DNA of 46,904 bases. Origin: Clostridia bacterium. Its GTDB lineage: Bacteria > Bacillota > Clostridia > Oscillospirales > CAG-382. Below the pieces are notes generated by a model. The model was given only the letters and a program-made list of their open reading frames with translations, ran no database searches and had not been told where the DNA came from. The translations under genes and the position numbers were made by a program. The stretch is taken from positions 1 through 46,904 of the forward strand of contig JAFZDO010000002.1 in assembly GCA_017561145.1 (NCBI GenBank). The letters are read 5' to 3'. Positions 18,748-26,782 of the stretch are shown piece after piece. Numbering within the stretch: the stretch's first letter is position 1; every line of letters begins with the position of its first letter.

Positions 18748-20308
18748 CAAAACAAAAACGGAGTTGGTTGCAATAAAAAACAGGGCGGGTGTTTTAATAA
18801 AGGGTGCGGCGGCGATGACTGTATTTTCGCTTGTTGCAAAGCTATTAGGTGTGTTTTTAAGGCTTTTCCTTTCGGCTCGTATCGGAAGCGAGGGCATGGG
18901 GCTTTACCAGCTTATAATGAGCGTTTACGTTATGTTTTCCACCTTTGCAACGGGAGGCTTTACGCTTTCGGTATCGCGCCTTGTTGCCGAAAAGGATCAA
19001 AGGAGTGAAGGCGATGCAAGGCTTTTAATGAAAAACGGTCTGCTTGCCTCGGCTATAATAAGCGCTGTTGCAACCGCATTGATGCTTCTCGGTTCGGATT
19101 TTATCGCAGTTGCGTTTTTAAATGATGAGCGTTGCGCCGCTCCGCTTCGGATACTCGCGCTCAGCATGCCGTTTATGGCTTTTTCGGGTTGCTTCAAGGG
19201 CTGGTTTATCGCCAAGCAAAGAATAGGCATCAGGAGCTCGTCGACGCTTTTCGAGCAGGTTATAAAAATAGCCGTCATCGCGCTTTTCCTGAACGTCGTA
19301 ATGGCAGGAACAAGCGAAATCGGTTCGCTTTGCACGGGTATTGTTATCGGCGTTACGCTTTCGGAGATCGCATCCTTTGCTTATCTTTTCTTATTCTATC
19401 TGTTTCTGCGCCGAAAAAGGTATATTGCTTCCTCCGCGACCGAAAGCGCACGCGACAGTATGCGCTCGCTTATGTCGGTAACCGTACCGATATCGCTTTC
19501 GGTCTATCTTACAAGCATTTTGCACACCGCCGAAACTCTGCTTATCCCTTACGTTTTCGAAAGCTATTCGGGCGATCGAGGTGAAGCTCTTTCGAAATTC
19601 GGCATGATACGCGGTATGGTTATCCCCATCCTCTTTTTCCCATTCGCCTTTTTGTCGAGTATGGTTGCCGTTTTCACGCCCGAAATAAGCCGTCTTAATA
19701 TGTTGTCCGACCGAAAGCCGATAAACGCGAGAATATCATCGCTCATGTCCTTCGTTTCGATACTTTCGGTTGCGGTCGGCGGACTGTTTTTCTTCCTGCC
19801 GAACGAGCTCGGCGATGCTTTTTACCCAAACGAAAACACCGGATACGCAATAAGAATTTTATCGCTTGTAACGCCGTTTATGTACGTCGAAACGGTCTGC
19901 GACGGACTCTTGAAGGCGATCGGCGAGCAGGTGCAAACGCTTAAATATCAGCTTCTTAACTCTGCGTTGCGTGTGACGATGATACTTTTACTCGTGTCGC
20001 GTATGGGCGATACCGGATATCTTATCCTGCTCGTCGCATCGAACACGTTTACCTATTTTCTTTGCAGAAGACGGCTTTACAAGGCAACGGGAGTAGCACC
20101 GCGTGTGTTATCGGACGTTGTTTTTCCTTTGATATGTGCAACGTGTAGCGGTTTTACGGCAAGGTTTGTTCTTGATCTTCTTTCGTTTGACTCAAAAACA
20201 GCGTCTGCGTCTGCAGGTACGTCGGTATACGTCGGCGTGTTTGCGCTCTGCCTGACGTTGTTTGCCTTCGAGCGGATCAAAAACACCTATCACAGGCTTC
20301 GCGGATGA
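18737..20308 (+). CDS. SpoVB/MurJ-like oligosaccharide flippase (MOP superfamily)
   Basis: About 523 aa with some 14 predicted hydrophobic helices. The N-terminal LIKGAAAMTVFSLVAKLLGVFLR and IGSEGMGLYQLI segments are characteristic of the polysaccharide-exporter/SpoVB branch, which moves lipid-linked cell-wall precursors across the membrane, including for spore cortex. The last codon overlaps the first of spoIIIAA (ATGA), making it the lead gene of the sporulation operon. The start is uncertain: GTG 18737 lies inside the putative sigma-E promoter and lacks a good ribosome site; TTG 18764 directly abuts GGAG; ATG 18815 would remove part of the first helix. The stop is secure. Confidence 0.85.
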   Translation: MHRIKTKTELVAIKNRAGVLIKGAAAMTVFSLVAKLLGVFLRLFLSARIGSEGMGLYQLIMSVYVMFSTFATGGFTLSVSRLVAEKDQRSEGDARLLMKNGLLASAIISAVATALMLLGSDFIAVAFLNDERCAAPLRILALSMPFMAFSGCFKGWFIAKQRIGIRSSSTLFEQVIKIAVIALFLNVVMAGTSEIGSLCTGIVIGVTLSEIASFAYLFLFYLFLRRKRYIASSATESARDSMRSLMSVTVPISLSVYLTSILHTAETLLIPYVFESYSGDRGEALSKFGMIRGMVIPILFFPFAFLSSMVAVFTPEISRLNMLSDRKPINARISSLMSFVSILSVAVGGLFFFLPNELGDAFYPNENTGYAIRILSLVTPFMYVETVCDGLLKAIGEQVQTLKYQLLNSALRVTMILLLVSRMGDTGYLILLVASNTFTYFLCRRRLYKATGVAPRVLSDVVFPLICATCSGFTARFVLDLLSFDSKTASASAGTSVYVGVFALCLTLFAFERIKNTYHRLRG

Positions 20309-21204
20309 GCATATATGCTATCGATTCGCTTTTTCGGTATCTCCCGTTAAGGGTGAATAAAGCGTTAAACTCCTTGCCGAATGAAATTTTAAGCTCCGCC
20401 TGCGAGATAAGGCTTCGAAGGGACGCTCCGCTTTCTGTCACCGTAGGTCAAAAAAATCTTTTTATCGATCAATTCGGCAGAAGCTGCGGCATCAAAAGCG
20501 GACTGCGGATCAGTCGGGCAGAGCTTTCGGAGTGCATAGAAAGACTTACTGACGGCTCGGTATATACCTATGACGAATATCTGAAAAAAGGGTTCATTCC
20601 GCTGGCAAACGGCGGCAGGGCGGGCGTTTGCGGAAGGTGCTCGCTTGCGGGCGGCTGGTCGGAGATATACAGTATAAATCTGCGGATTTCACGTTTTGTT
20701 CCCAACGCGGCTAAGGGTTTGATAAAAAGCTTTGCTTTGCAGGGGATAAAAAACACGTTGGTCTGTTCGAAGCCGGCGATGGGCAAGACGACCTTTTTAA
20801 AAAGCGCGGCGTATCTGCTTGCAAATGGGATAGGCTATCCACCGACGCGCGTCGGTATAGCGGACGAGCGAGGAGAGCTCTTTTCGGGAATATCCGATAA
20901 CGGCGTGATCGACCCTTGCGTATTCTTACCCAAAGCGCAAGGTATCGAGCTTCTCACACGCGTGATGTCGCCCGAGGTTATTATTTGCGACGAAATAAGC
21001 GCAACCGAGGTAGATTCTGTTATCGAAGCGCAAAATTGCGGCGTTTCGCTCATTGCGTCTGCACATTGTGAAAGCGTTCGCGATCTTTTAAAAAGGGGAA
21101 GGATGAAGGTCCTTGCAGACCCCGACCTCTTTCCGCTTTGTGTGCTCTTGGGCTTTGACGGCGATTATAACTGCAGAGTTCTCAAAACAGAGGAGCTATT
21201 ATGA
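20305..21204 (+). CDS. spoIIIAA: Stage III sporulation protein AA, secretion-type ATPase
   Basis: 299 aa. An N-terminal domain (about 1-130) precedes a RecA-like ATPase with the P-loop KPAMGKTTFLKS (about 155-165) and Walker B EVIICDEIS (about 230). SpoIIIAA is the cytosolic mother-cell ATPase thought to power the SpoIIIA-SpoIIQ channel linking mother cell and forespore. The ATG overlaps the upstream stop (ATGA) and the stop overlaps the spoIIIAB start likewise, so the genes are translationally coupled. Confidence 0.95.
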   Translation: MSIYAIDSLFRYLPLRVNKALNSLPNEILSSACEIRLRRDAPLSVTVGQKNLFIDQFGRSCGIKSGLRISRAELSECIERLTDGSVYTYDEYLKKGFIPLANGGRAGVCGRCSLAGGWSEIYSINLRISRFVPNAAKGLIKSFALQGIKNTLVCSKPAMGKTTFLKSAAYLLANGIGYPPTRVGIADERGELFSGISDNGVIDPCVFLPKAQGIELLTRVMSPEVIICDEISATEVDSVIEAQNCGVSLIASAHCESVRDLLKRGRMKVLADPDLFPLCVLLGFDGDYNCRVLKTEELL

Positions 21205-21686
21205 ATTGGCTTGGTGCTTTTTTAACGGTCGTTTCCTCGTATATTTGTGGCATTATGCTTGCAAACGGCGAAAACGAACGGCTATGTATTATCGACTCTC
21301 TGCTTCGGCTTTTTACTTATATGCACCGTCGGATATCGGCAGAAAGGCTTCCGCTTTACCGTATCTTCGTTGAATTTACGGATGAATATCTCGAAAAAAA
21401 CGGTTTTTTGGAGCGTGTGAGGTCAAGCCGTCACGGGTTGGAAAACGTTTGGCAGAGTGCTGTAAAGCTATTGCCGACCGACATGGAAGTGCTCGATGAA
21501 TTGGTCCGCTTCGGTGAAAGTCTGGGTATCTTGCCGCTTGACGAACAGATAAAGCGTATTGAAGTGACTTGCATATTTCTTAACGAAAAACGGGCGAAAA
21601 TAAGCGGTGCGCTTCAGCAAAAACGAAAAAGCGTTAAAAGCGTGTGTCTGCTTATGGGTATCGCGATTGCGATAATCCTTTTATAG
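21201..21686 (+). CDS. spoIIIAB: Stage III sporulation protein AB
   Basis: 161 aa with an N-terminal hydrophobic helix, a soluble GspF-like helical domain (LPTDMEVLDELVRFGESLGILPLDEQIKRIE is the typical core) and a C-terminal hydrophobic helix (about 147-161). It is the platform protein of the SpoIIIA complex. Starts in the ATGA overlap with spoIIIAA. Confidence 0.93.
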   Translation: MNWLGAFLTVVSSYICGIMLANGENERLCIIDSLLRLFTYMHRRISAERLPLYRIFVEFTDEYLEKNGFLERVRSSRHGLENVWQSAVKLLPTDMEVLDELVRFGESLGILPLDEQIKRIEVTCIFLNEKRAKISGALQQKRKSVKSVCLLMGIAIAIILL

Positions 21687-21700
21687 AAAGGGCGAAAATT

Positions 21701-21895
21701 TTGGGAATATCCTTGATACTTAAAATTGCGGGGATCGGAATCATTGCAAGCGTCGCTTGCCAGATATTGCAAAAAAGCGGTCGTGACGAGCAAGCGACCT
21801 TCGTTACCGTTGCAGGCGTTGTTGTCGTTATGCTTTTGCTTGCGGGAGAAATAAGCGGACTTTTTTCGACACTCAGGAGCGTTTTCGGGCTGTGA
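21701..21895 (+). CDS. spoIIIAC: Stage III sporulation protein AC
   Basis: 64 aa, two membrane helices, the exact family size. The start is TTG 21701 (GAAAGGG upstream), giving LGISLILKIAGIGIIA...; an upstream ATG (21644) lies within spoIIIAB and would add 19 non-homologous residues. Small integral component of the engulfment channel. The stop overlaps the GTG start of spoIIIAD. Confidence 0.92.
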   Translation: MGISLILKIAGIGIIASVACQILQKSGRDEQATFVTVAGVVVVMLLLAGEISGLFSTLRSVFGL

Positions 21896-22275
21896 ATATT
21901 ATCACCGTATGCGCCTTCGGCATCGTTTCGGCTTGCATCATCGGTTTGGTGCGCGTTTTGCGTCCCGAGCTTGCTGTTCTTGCGGCGGCGGTCGCAGGGG
22001 TAGCTCTTACAACCTACGTTATAGCAACAATAGCACCCTTTATTTCATTCATAAAGGGCATGACCGCCGAAAGCGGAGTGCAAAGCTATTTTGTGCTGAT
22101 GCTGAAGGCGCTCGCAATATCGTTCTGCTGCAAGACGTCCTCGGAAATATGCCGCGATTGCGGTGAAAATTCGCTCGCATCTCGAATCGAGCTTGCCGGT
22201 AAGGCTTCGATAGTATTGATAAGCCTGCCTGTCGTACAACAACTGTTAGATATCGCAAAGGATATGATGGGATGA
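21892..22275 (+). CDS. spoIIIAD: Stage III sporulation protein AD
   Basis: 127 aa, GTG start in a 4-nt overlap with spoIIIAC. Several hydrophobic helices and the conserved AISFCCKTSSEICRDCGE...ASRIELAGKASIVLISLPVV region identify it. Integral membrane part of the SpoIIIA complex. Confidence 0.94.
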   Translation: MNIITVCAFGIVSACIIGLVRVLRPELAVLAAAVAGVALTTYVIATIAPFISFIKGMTAESGVQSYFVLMLKALAISFCCKTSSEICRDCGENSLASRIELAGKASIVLISLPVVQQLLDIAKDMMG

Positions 22276-23372
22276 AAAAAACAGCCGTCGCGCTTTTTAC
22301 AATTCTTTTGTCGCTGATTTGCTTTTCGGTGAGCGCAAACGCCTATTCGAACGAAACCGAGCAATCGATCGCCGACGAGGCAGGGACAGAAGAGCTGGAA
22401 AGCGATTTTTTGAGCGAGGACGAGCTTAACGGCGATAAAAATATAAATATATTTGAAAAGGCTTTTGCGATAATAGTCGCTTCGTTCAGCGAAAACGGCC
22501 CGACGGTTATAAGGTCGTTCGGCGCGATACTTGCGGTCGTGATCTTATCTGCAACGATGCATTCGCTGAAATTCGACGGAAGCGAGGCGCTTGAAACCGC
22601 CACCGCATATATTTCGGTGCTCGTGCTTTCGGGCGTGACCTACGGGGTGCTTTATAACCTTTTTGTTGTGGTTATCGCTTCAATGGAATCGCTGACTCTT
22701 GCGATGAGCACGCTTATGCCGATAATGGCAACGCTTCACGCGATAGGCGGCACTGCGGTTACGGGTGCGGCCTCGAGCGCAGGGCTTACAATGTTTCTGT
22801 CGGTCGTTTCGATAATATGCGGCAAGGTCTTGCTTCCGCTCGTTCGTATCGCTTTTGCTCTTTGTATCGTCGGAGCAATTCCGGGGAGCATTAATTTGAG
22901 CGCAGTAACCAATCTTGTAAAAAGCACGGCGACGACTCTGATGGCGTTTGTTTTCGGACTTCTGGGCTTTACGCTTTATCTGCAAAGCACGGTCGCGGCG
23001 GCAAGCGACAACTACGTGACCCGAAGCATCCGTTTCGCATCGGGAGTTTTCGTGCCGGTGATCGGTTCGATGCTCGGTGACGCTTCGCGCACGGTGATCT
23101 CCTCTGCGGCGGTAGTAAAGGGAACCGTCGGTGCATCGGGAGTCGTGATAATCCTTTCTGCGGTTTTGCCGCCGCTGATAATGGTGGCGTTGCATAAATT
23201 ACTGCTCCTGTCGTGCGCAATAATCGCAAAATCACTTTCGACCGAGCGCGAAAGCGCCTTTCTTTACGATATGTGCGGAATAATCAACGTCCTTCTGGCG
23301 CTCGTCGCAGGGGCGGGCGTAGTGTGCATTATCGCCGTTGCCGTATTTGTAAGATCGGGGGTGAGCGCATGA
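22272..23372 (+). CDS. spoIIIAE: Stage III sporulation protein AE
   Basis: 366 aa. A signal peptide-like N-terminus (1-24) is followed by an acidic segment and about eight hydrophobic helices with small-residue-rich loops (TAVTGAASSAGLTMFL and similar), as in the large polytopic SpoIIIAE. ATGA overlaps couple it to spoIIIAD and spoIIIAF. Confidence 0.95.
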   Translation: MKKTAVALFTILLSLICFSVSANAYSNETEQSIADEAGTEELESDFLSEDELNGDKNINIFEKAFAIIVASFSENGPTVIRSFGAILAVVILSATMHSLKFDGSEALETATAYISVLVLSGVTYGVLYNLFVVVIASMESLTLAMSTLMPIMATLHAIGGTAVTGAASSAGLTMFLSVVSIICGKVLLPLVRIAFALCIVGAIPGSINLSAVTNLVKSTATTLMAFVFGLLGFTLYLQSTVAAASDNYVTRSIRFASGVFVPVIGSMLGDASRTVISSAAVVKGTVGASGVVIILSAVLPPLIMVALHKLLLLSCAIIAKSLSTERESAFLYDMCGIINVLLALVAGAGVVCIIAVAVFVRSGVSA

Positions 23373-23827
23373 GCGGTTATTTTTACACTCTTCTCGTCGC
23401 ATCGGTTTGCGGAACGGTTTGTATGATGCTCGCGTGGGGCGGATTTGAAAGGTACATAAAATATATCGCATCCTTGATTTGTGTTGTTTTGCTTATTTCG
23501 CCCTTGCGTGAGATCGATATAAGCGCCGCACTTTCCGATTCGCTTGATCATTCGCAAGCCGAGCCCGATTCGTCCGTCGCCGACCTATACGCAATTTCGG
23601 AGCAGATGACCGAAAATACTGCCGAAAAATATATACGTGATATCGTTTTTTCGGAATTCGGAATAAATGCGGTGTCTGCCGACATAAAGATAGAGTGGGG
23701 AAAAACCGAAGCGGTGATAAAAAATATCGATCTGGTCTTGGCAAGGAACGATATGAACAGAGCAGAGGATATAAAGCGATATCTTTTTTCGGTACTGGGA
23801 GGCGAGGTGAGGATAGTTGAAGAGTAA
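23369..23827 (+). CDS. spoIIIAF: Stage III sporulation protein AF
   Basis: 152 aa from ATG 23369, which overlaps the spoIIIAE stop and begins MSGYFYTLLVAS; the longer in-frame reading lies inside spoIIIAE. Two N-terminal membrane helices (about 5-50) and a soluble ring-building-type domain (about 70-150: YIRDIVFSEFGINAVSADIKI). Channel component. Confidence 0.92.
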   Translation: MSGYFYTLLVASVCGTVCMMLAWGGFERYIKYIASLICVVLLISPLREIDISAALSDSLDHSQAEPDSSVADLYAISEQMTENTAEKYIRDIVFSEFGINAVSADIKIEWGKTEAVIKNIDLVLARNDMNRAEDIKRYLFSVLGGEVRIVEE

Positions 23828-24323
23828 CGAGCTTTTCGAAAAAATAAAAAAGCTCTTCGACAAGAAGGGCTTCGGCTTTGTTTTTCTTGCCTTGATTGCA
23901 GGAATTGCATTGATGCTTATACCGTCCGACGGCACGGAAATACAGGAAAACGACAAGCAAAAATCGCTTACCTCGTTTGACTATTGCGCTTTGCTCGAAA
24001 ATAAGGCGAAAAGCCTTATCTGCGAACTGCCCGAAATTGATGATTGCGAGGTCTTTATAACGCTCGAAAAGGGCTACCGTTACGTTTATGCTACCGATCA
24101 GCATGTGAAAGAATCGGAAGAAAACAAGGAGACCGACAAGACTATAGTGCTTGCGCAGGGAGAGGATGGGGAAGCACCTATACTCATCGAGGAAACAATG
24201 CCCTGCGTGGCGGGTGTTGCCGTTGTATGCAGCGGCGCAAGCTATCAAACGCAGTACCGCATAATAGAGCTGATGTGCGCTCTTTTCGATATAAAAAGTA
24301 ATCGCATAAGCATACAAACATAA
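23817..24323 (+). CDS. spoIIIAG: Stage III sporulation protein AG
   Basis: 168 aa, TTG start overlapping spoIIIAF by 11 nt with GGGAGGCGAGGTGAGG upstream. One N-terminal membrane helix (about 20-36), then an extracytoplasmic ring-building motif domain with the diagnostic LPEIDDCEVFITLEKG and PCVAGVAVVCSGA segments. In other spore formers SpoIIIAG forms the large ring of the channel. Confidence 0.93.
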   Translation: MKSNELFEKIKKLFDKKGFGFVFLALIAGIALMLIPSDGTEIQENDKQKSLTSFDYCALLENKAKSLICELPEIDDCEVFITLEKGYRYVYATDQHVKESEENKETDKTIVLAQGEDGEAPILIEETMPCVAGVAVVCSGASYQTQYRIIELMCALFDIKSNRISIQT

Positions 24324-24350
24324 AATTAATGCCATATATGGAGGCCCGAA

Positions 24351-24989
24351 ATGAATATCAAGCAACAGTTTTCGCGTATTAAAGAAAAGGCAAAGAAAAT
24401 CGAATGGAAAAAGATGATCGGCACAAAATCGTTTATCACGGTCGGATGCATTATGCTCGTGTGCGTCGCCGTTCTCGTAAGCTCGCTTGCAAGCAGTCCC
24501 GATGCGAACACCCAAAACGACGGCGGAGACCGTTTGCTCGGCAATGCGTTGCTCGTTGATACAAGCGTAGACGTTGACGCTTCGGTTGAAACGAGTAAGC
24601 CCGCGGATACCGACGTAAATGCAAATCCCGAAACTGCCGAGGATTTCTTCGCAATGGCGATAATCAACCGCACGCAGGTGCGCGACTCTGCGCTTGAGGT
24701 GCTTCGCGAGATCGCCGAAAATCCCGACAGCCTGCCCGATGCAAAGGAGGATGCGCTTGAATCTATCGCCGAGATTGCCGACGATATGTCTGCCGAAGCG
24801 AATATCGAAACGCTCGTCAAGGCAAAGGGTATCGGAGATTGCGTTGCCGTTATCAGCGGCGATAATTGCTCGGTGATCGTCAATCAAAAGAATCTGCTCC
24901 CCGACGAGCTTACCCAAATTACCGACATCGTATTCGAGCAAGCAGGCATCCCCGTCGCGAACATAACGGTAGTAGAAGCGAAAAAGTGA
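24351..24989 (+). CDS. spoIIIAH: Stage III sporulation protein AH
   Basis: 212 aa, ATG with GGAGG upstream. One N-terminal membrane helix (about 28-48), an acidic linker, a helical segment (TQVRDSALEVLREIAENPD) and a C-terminal YscJ-like domain (about 140-212). SpoIIIAH is the mother-cell partner of forespore SpoIIQ (or its clostridial replacement). Last gene of the operon. Confidence 0.94.
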   Translation: MNIKQQFSRIKEKAKKIEWKKMIGTKSFITVGCIMLVCVAVLVSSLASSPDANTQNDGGDRLLGNALLVDTSVDVDASVETSKPADTDVNANPETAEDFFAMAIINRTQVRDSALEVLREIAENPDSLPDAKEDALESIAEIADDMSAEANIETLVKAKGIGDCVAVISGDNCSVIVNQKNLLPDELTQITDIVFEQAGIPVANITVVEAKK

Positions 24990-25005
24990 TATATGTGAGA
25001 TATTA

Positions 25006-25039
25006 CGAGGGAGGGCTTTTTGCAAAAAGCCCTCCCTCG
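25006..25039. repeat. 34-bp perfect palindrome downstream of spoIIIAH
   Basis: Each arm is CGAGGGAGGGCTTTTTG and its exact reverse complement, so the DNA is a perfect palindrome with no spacer. A partial third copy of the arm (CTCCCTCCC) follows at 25042-25050. There is no trailing T-tract on either strand, so it is not a classic terminator, though it could stop or stabilise spoIIIA mRNA. It may be a dispersed repeat; no other copy lies in this window. Confidence 0.7.
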
Positions 25040-25080
25040 TGCTCCCTCCCAAAAACTCTTGGAAATTAAACATACAGTAC

Positions 25081-25113
25081 GTAAAAAGAAGGCACAACAA
25101 ATTTGCACCTTCT
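25081..25113 (-). terminator. Probable terminator of the XRE regulator gene
   Basis: On the minus strand AGAAGGTGC / GTGCCTTCT forms a 9-bp RNA stem (two G-U pairs) with a 9-nt loop, followed by TTTTTAC, 11 nt after the stop codon. Confidence 0.65.
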
Positions 25114-25123
25114 TATAAAACCG

Positions 25124-26500
25124 TTATTCAAGCTCGTCTATTCTGCTTTCAAGGTCTGATATCGTGTCTTCGAGATCGTCGGTCATCGATTCGACGTCGT
25201 CAAGCTTTTCTTCTATATTCCTAAGTCGATTCAATATCTCCTTGAGAATTGCATTGTCGGGAGTGTCGTATTCGGGATAAAGCTCCTTGCGTGCGGTATC
25301 CGCCCATTTTATTATTTCGGGCCAATCGCGAACGTCCGAATCCTGAAGCTTTATGTCAAACTCCTCCTCGAACCGCAATCTTGCGCGCAGAAGCGACGGG
25401 TTTTCGGTAGACTTGTTAATAGCTTCGGAAACGGTATTCCAAACGTCTTTTTCATTTTGCGGAGCTTTAGGAGAAGCGCTGACCGTATTGTTGCCCTTAT
25501 AGATCATACCGTGATCTGCCAAAAAGTTTGACATTTCGGGCGTAAATTTCAAAGCATGTGCCGAAAGTACGTAGATGTCAAGGTCGTTTCTTTCGACGCG
25601 TTCCTTAATACCGCTTTCAATTATCGAAGCGTCGCTGTGTTGGAAGAATAACATAATATCCCACCAAGCCTGCGCGTTGTTTTTAAAATAGTCGGCATAG
25701 CCGAGGAAGAGCTTTGAAACGTTCCGTCTGCCGAGCAAGCCCCACCAACCGCCGAACGAACCCGTTCCCTTGCGAACCGCAAATTTAATGCCCTGATGCA
25801 CCAAAACCTCGGAAGGGAATTCGGTTATAATGCTTTTCCAAACGTTCCAAGTGTCGTAAATTGCGACCATGTGGTCAAACATATCGTTGATAAATTCGAG
25901 ATCCTTGCAAAGAACCAACAGCTTGCCGGCTCTTAAATATTTTTCATTTTTCTGCCGCCAATCGGCAGTCGTATCGGCAGACGAAATATATTCAACGACA
26001 GTACTTTGAAGAGTCGGCTCGTCAACGTATTTCGCGAGCGAAACGTCGCCGCTTGCGAGCATTTGCTTGCCTATGTGACCGAGATATTCTTCACTTGCAA
26101 AGCGGAAAAGCATCGTTGCCGCCGAGGTCCCTTTTTCGGCGACGATCGTGTCGATTGCGAGAGCAAGCGTTTCCTTCGACATATTGGGCGCCAATGCATA
26201 AATCTCGCCGACGCGCGTCTTGTCGATAAGCGCAAAATACGCCTCGTCGGCAGAGCTGTTTGTCGTGGGAGCAGTGCTCGGTTGGCTTTCGTATAGGGTA
26301 TTAATAAGCTCCTCGGCAGGAGTTTCGATAGCAAGCGCAATATCGCCGATCTTGCTGATTTCGGGCAACGCTTCTGCGCGTTCCCATTTGCTTACCGCTT
26401 GGTGCGAAACGCCTACAAGGTCGGCAAGCTGGTCTTGAGTTAATCCCTTTGCCTTTCTTTTAACAGAAAGCAGATCGGCAAATTTTTTCATATTGAACAT
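25124..26500 (-). CDS. XRE-family transcriptional regulator with large C-terminal domain
   Basis: 458 aa. The N-terminal helix-turn-helix (about 8-65: LSVKRKAKGLTQDQLADLVGVSHQAVSKWER) is a standard Cro/C1-type domain. The remaining ~390 residues are mostly helical with no recognised enzyme motif; they may form TPR-like repeats for a ligand or peptide. The last ~45 residues (RLRNIEEKLDDVESMTDDLEDTI...) form a clear coiled coil, likely for oligomerisation. ATG 26500 is supported by GGAGG 8 nt upstream. Target genes unknown; an inverted repeat at 26609-26627 upstream of its promoter could be an autoregulatory site. Confidence 0.78.
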   Translation of the reverse strand: MFNMKKFADLLSVKRKAKGLTQDQLADLVGVSHQAVSKWERAEALPEISKIGDIALAIETPAEELINTLYESQPSTAPTTNSSADEAYFALIDKTRVGEIYALAPNMSKETLALAIDTIVAEKGTSAATMLFRFASEEYLGHIGKQMLASGDVSLAKYVDEPTLQSTVVEYISSADTTADWRQKNEKYLRAGKLLVLCKDLEFINDMFDHMVAIYDTWNVWKSIITEFPSEVLVHQGIKFAVRKGTGSFGGWWGLLGRRNVSKLFLGYADYFKNNAQAWWDIMLFFQHSDASIIESGIKERVERNDLDIYVLSAHALKFTPEMSNFLADHGMIYKGNNTVSASPKAPQNEKDVWNTVSEAINKSTENPSLLRARLRFEEEFDIKLQDSDVRDWPEIIKWADTARKELYPEYDTPDNAILKEILNRLRNIEEKLDDVESMTDDLEDTISDLESRIDELE

Positions 26501-26550
26501 TTTTGTTACCTCCGTTTATTAAAGCGTGAGGAAGGCCTTTCCATGCATTA

Positions 26551-26579
26551 AGTGTAGCCGAAAAAGTTTAAAAAATCAA
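26551..26579 (-). promoter_or_regulatory. Sigma-A-like promoter for the XRE regulator
   Basis: Minus strand: -35 TTGATT (26574-26579), 17-nt spacer, -10 TACACT (26551-26556). An inverted repeat GGTTGCAA-ATT-TTGCAACC (26609-26627) sits 30 bp upstream. Confidence 0.5.
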
Positions 26580-26727
26580 TAAACTTGTGATAGAAAACAC
26601 AAAAATGAGGTTGCAAATTTTGCAACCGACGGTAGAACGAGAGATAAGTATAACCCCGTTGTGGCGATTTTCGTATCGTCTATGTAATTTGTTTTTAATT
26701 TGTATTAAGAGCTTTTGAAAAAAGAGC

Positions 26728-26763
26728 GCGAGAGAAAGACTTTTTCAAAAGTTTTTCTCTCGC
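26728..26763 (-). terminator. Intrinsic terminator after trxB
   Basis: A 17-bp stem (one G-T pair) GCGAGAGAAA.../...TTTCTCTCGC with a 2-nt loop; on the minus strand it is followed by GCTCTTTTTTC. Located 20 nt past the trxB stop. Confidence 0.8.
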
Positions 26764-26782
26764 TAATGACCCAAAACAAAAA

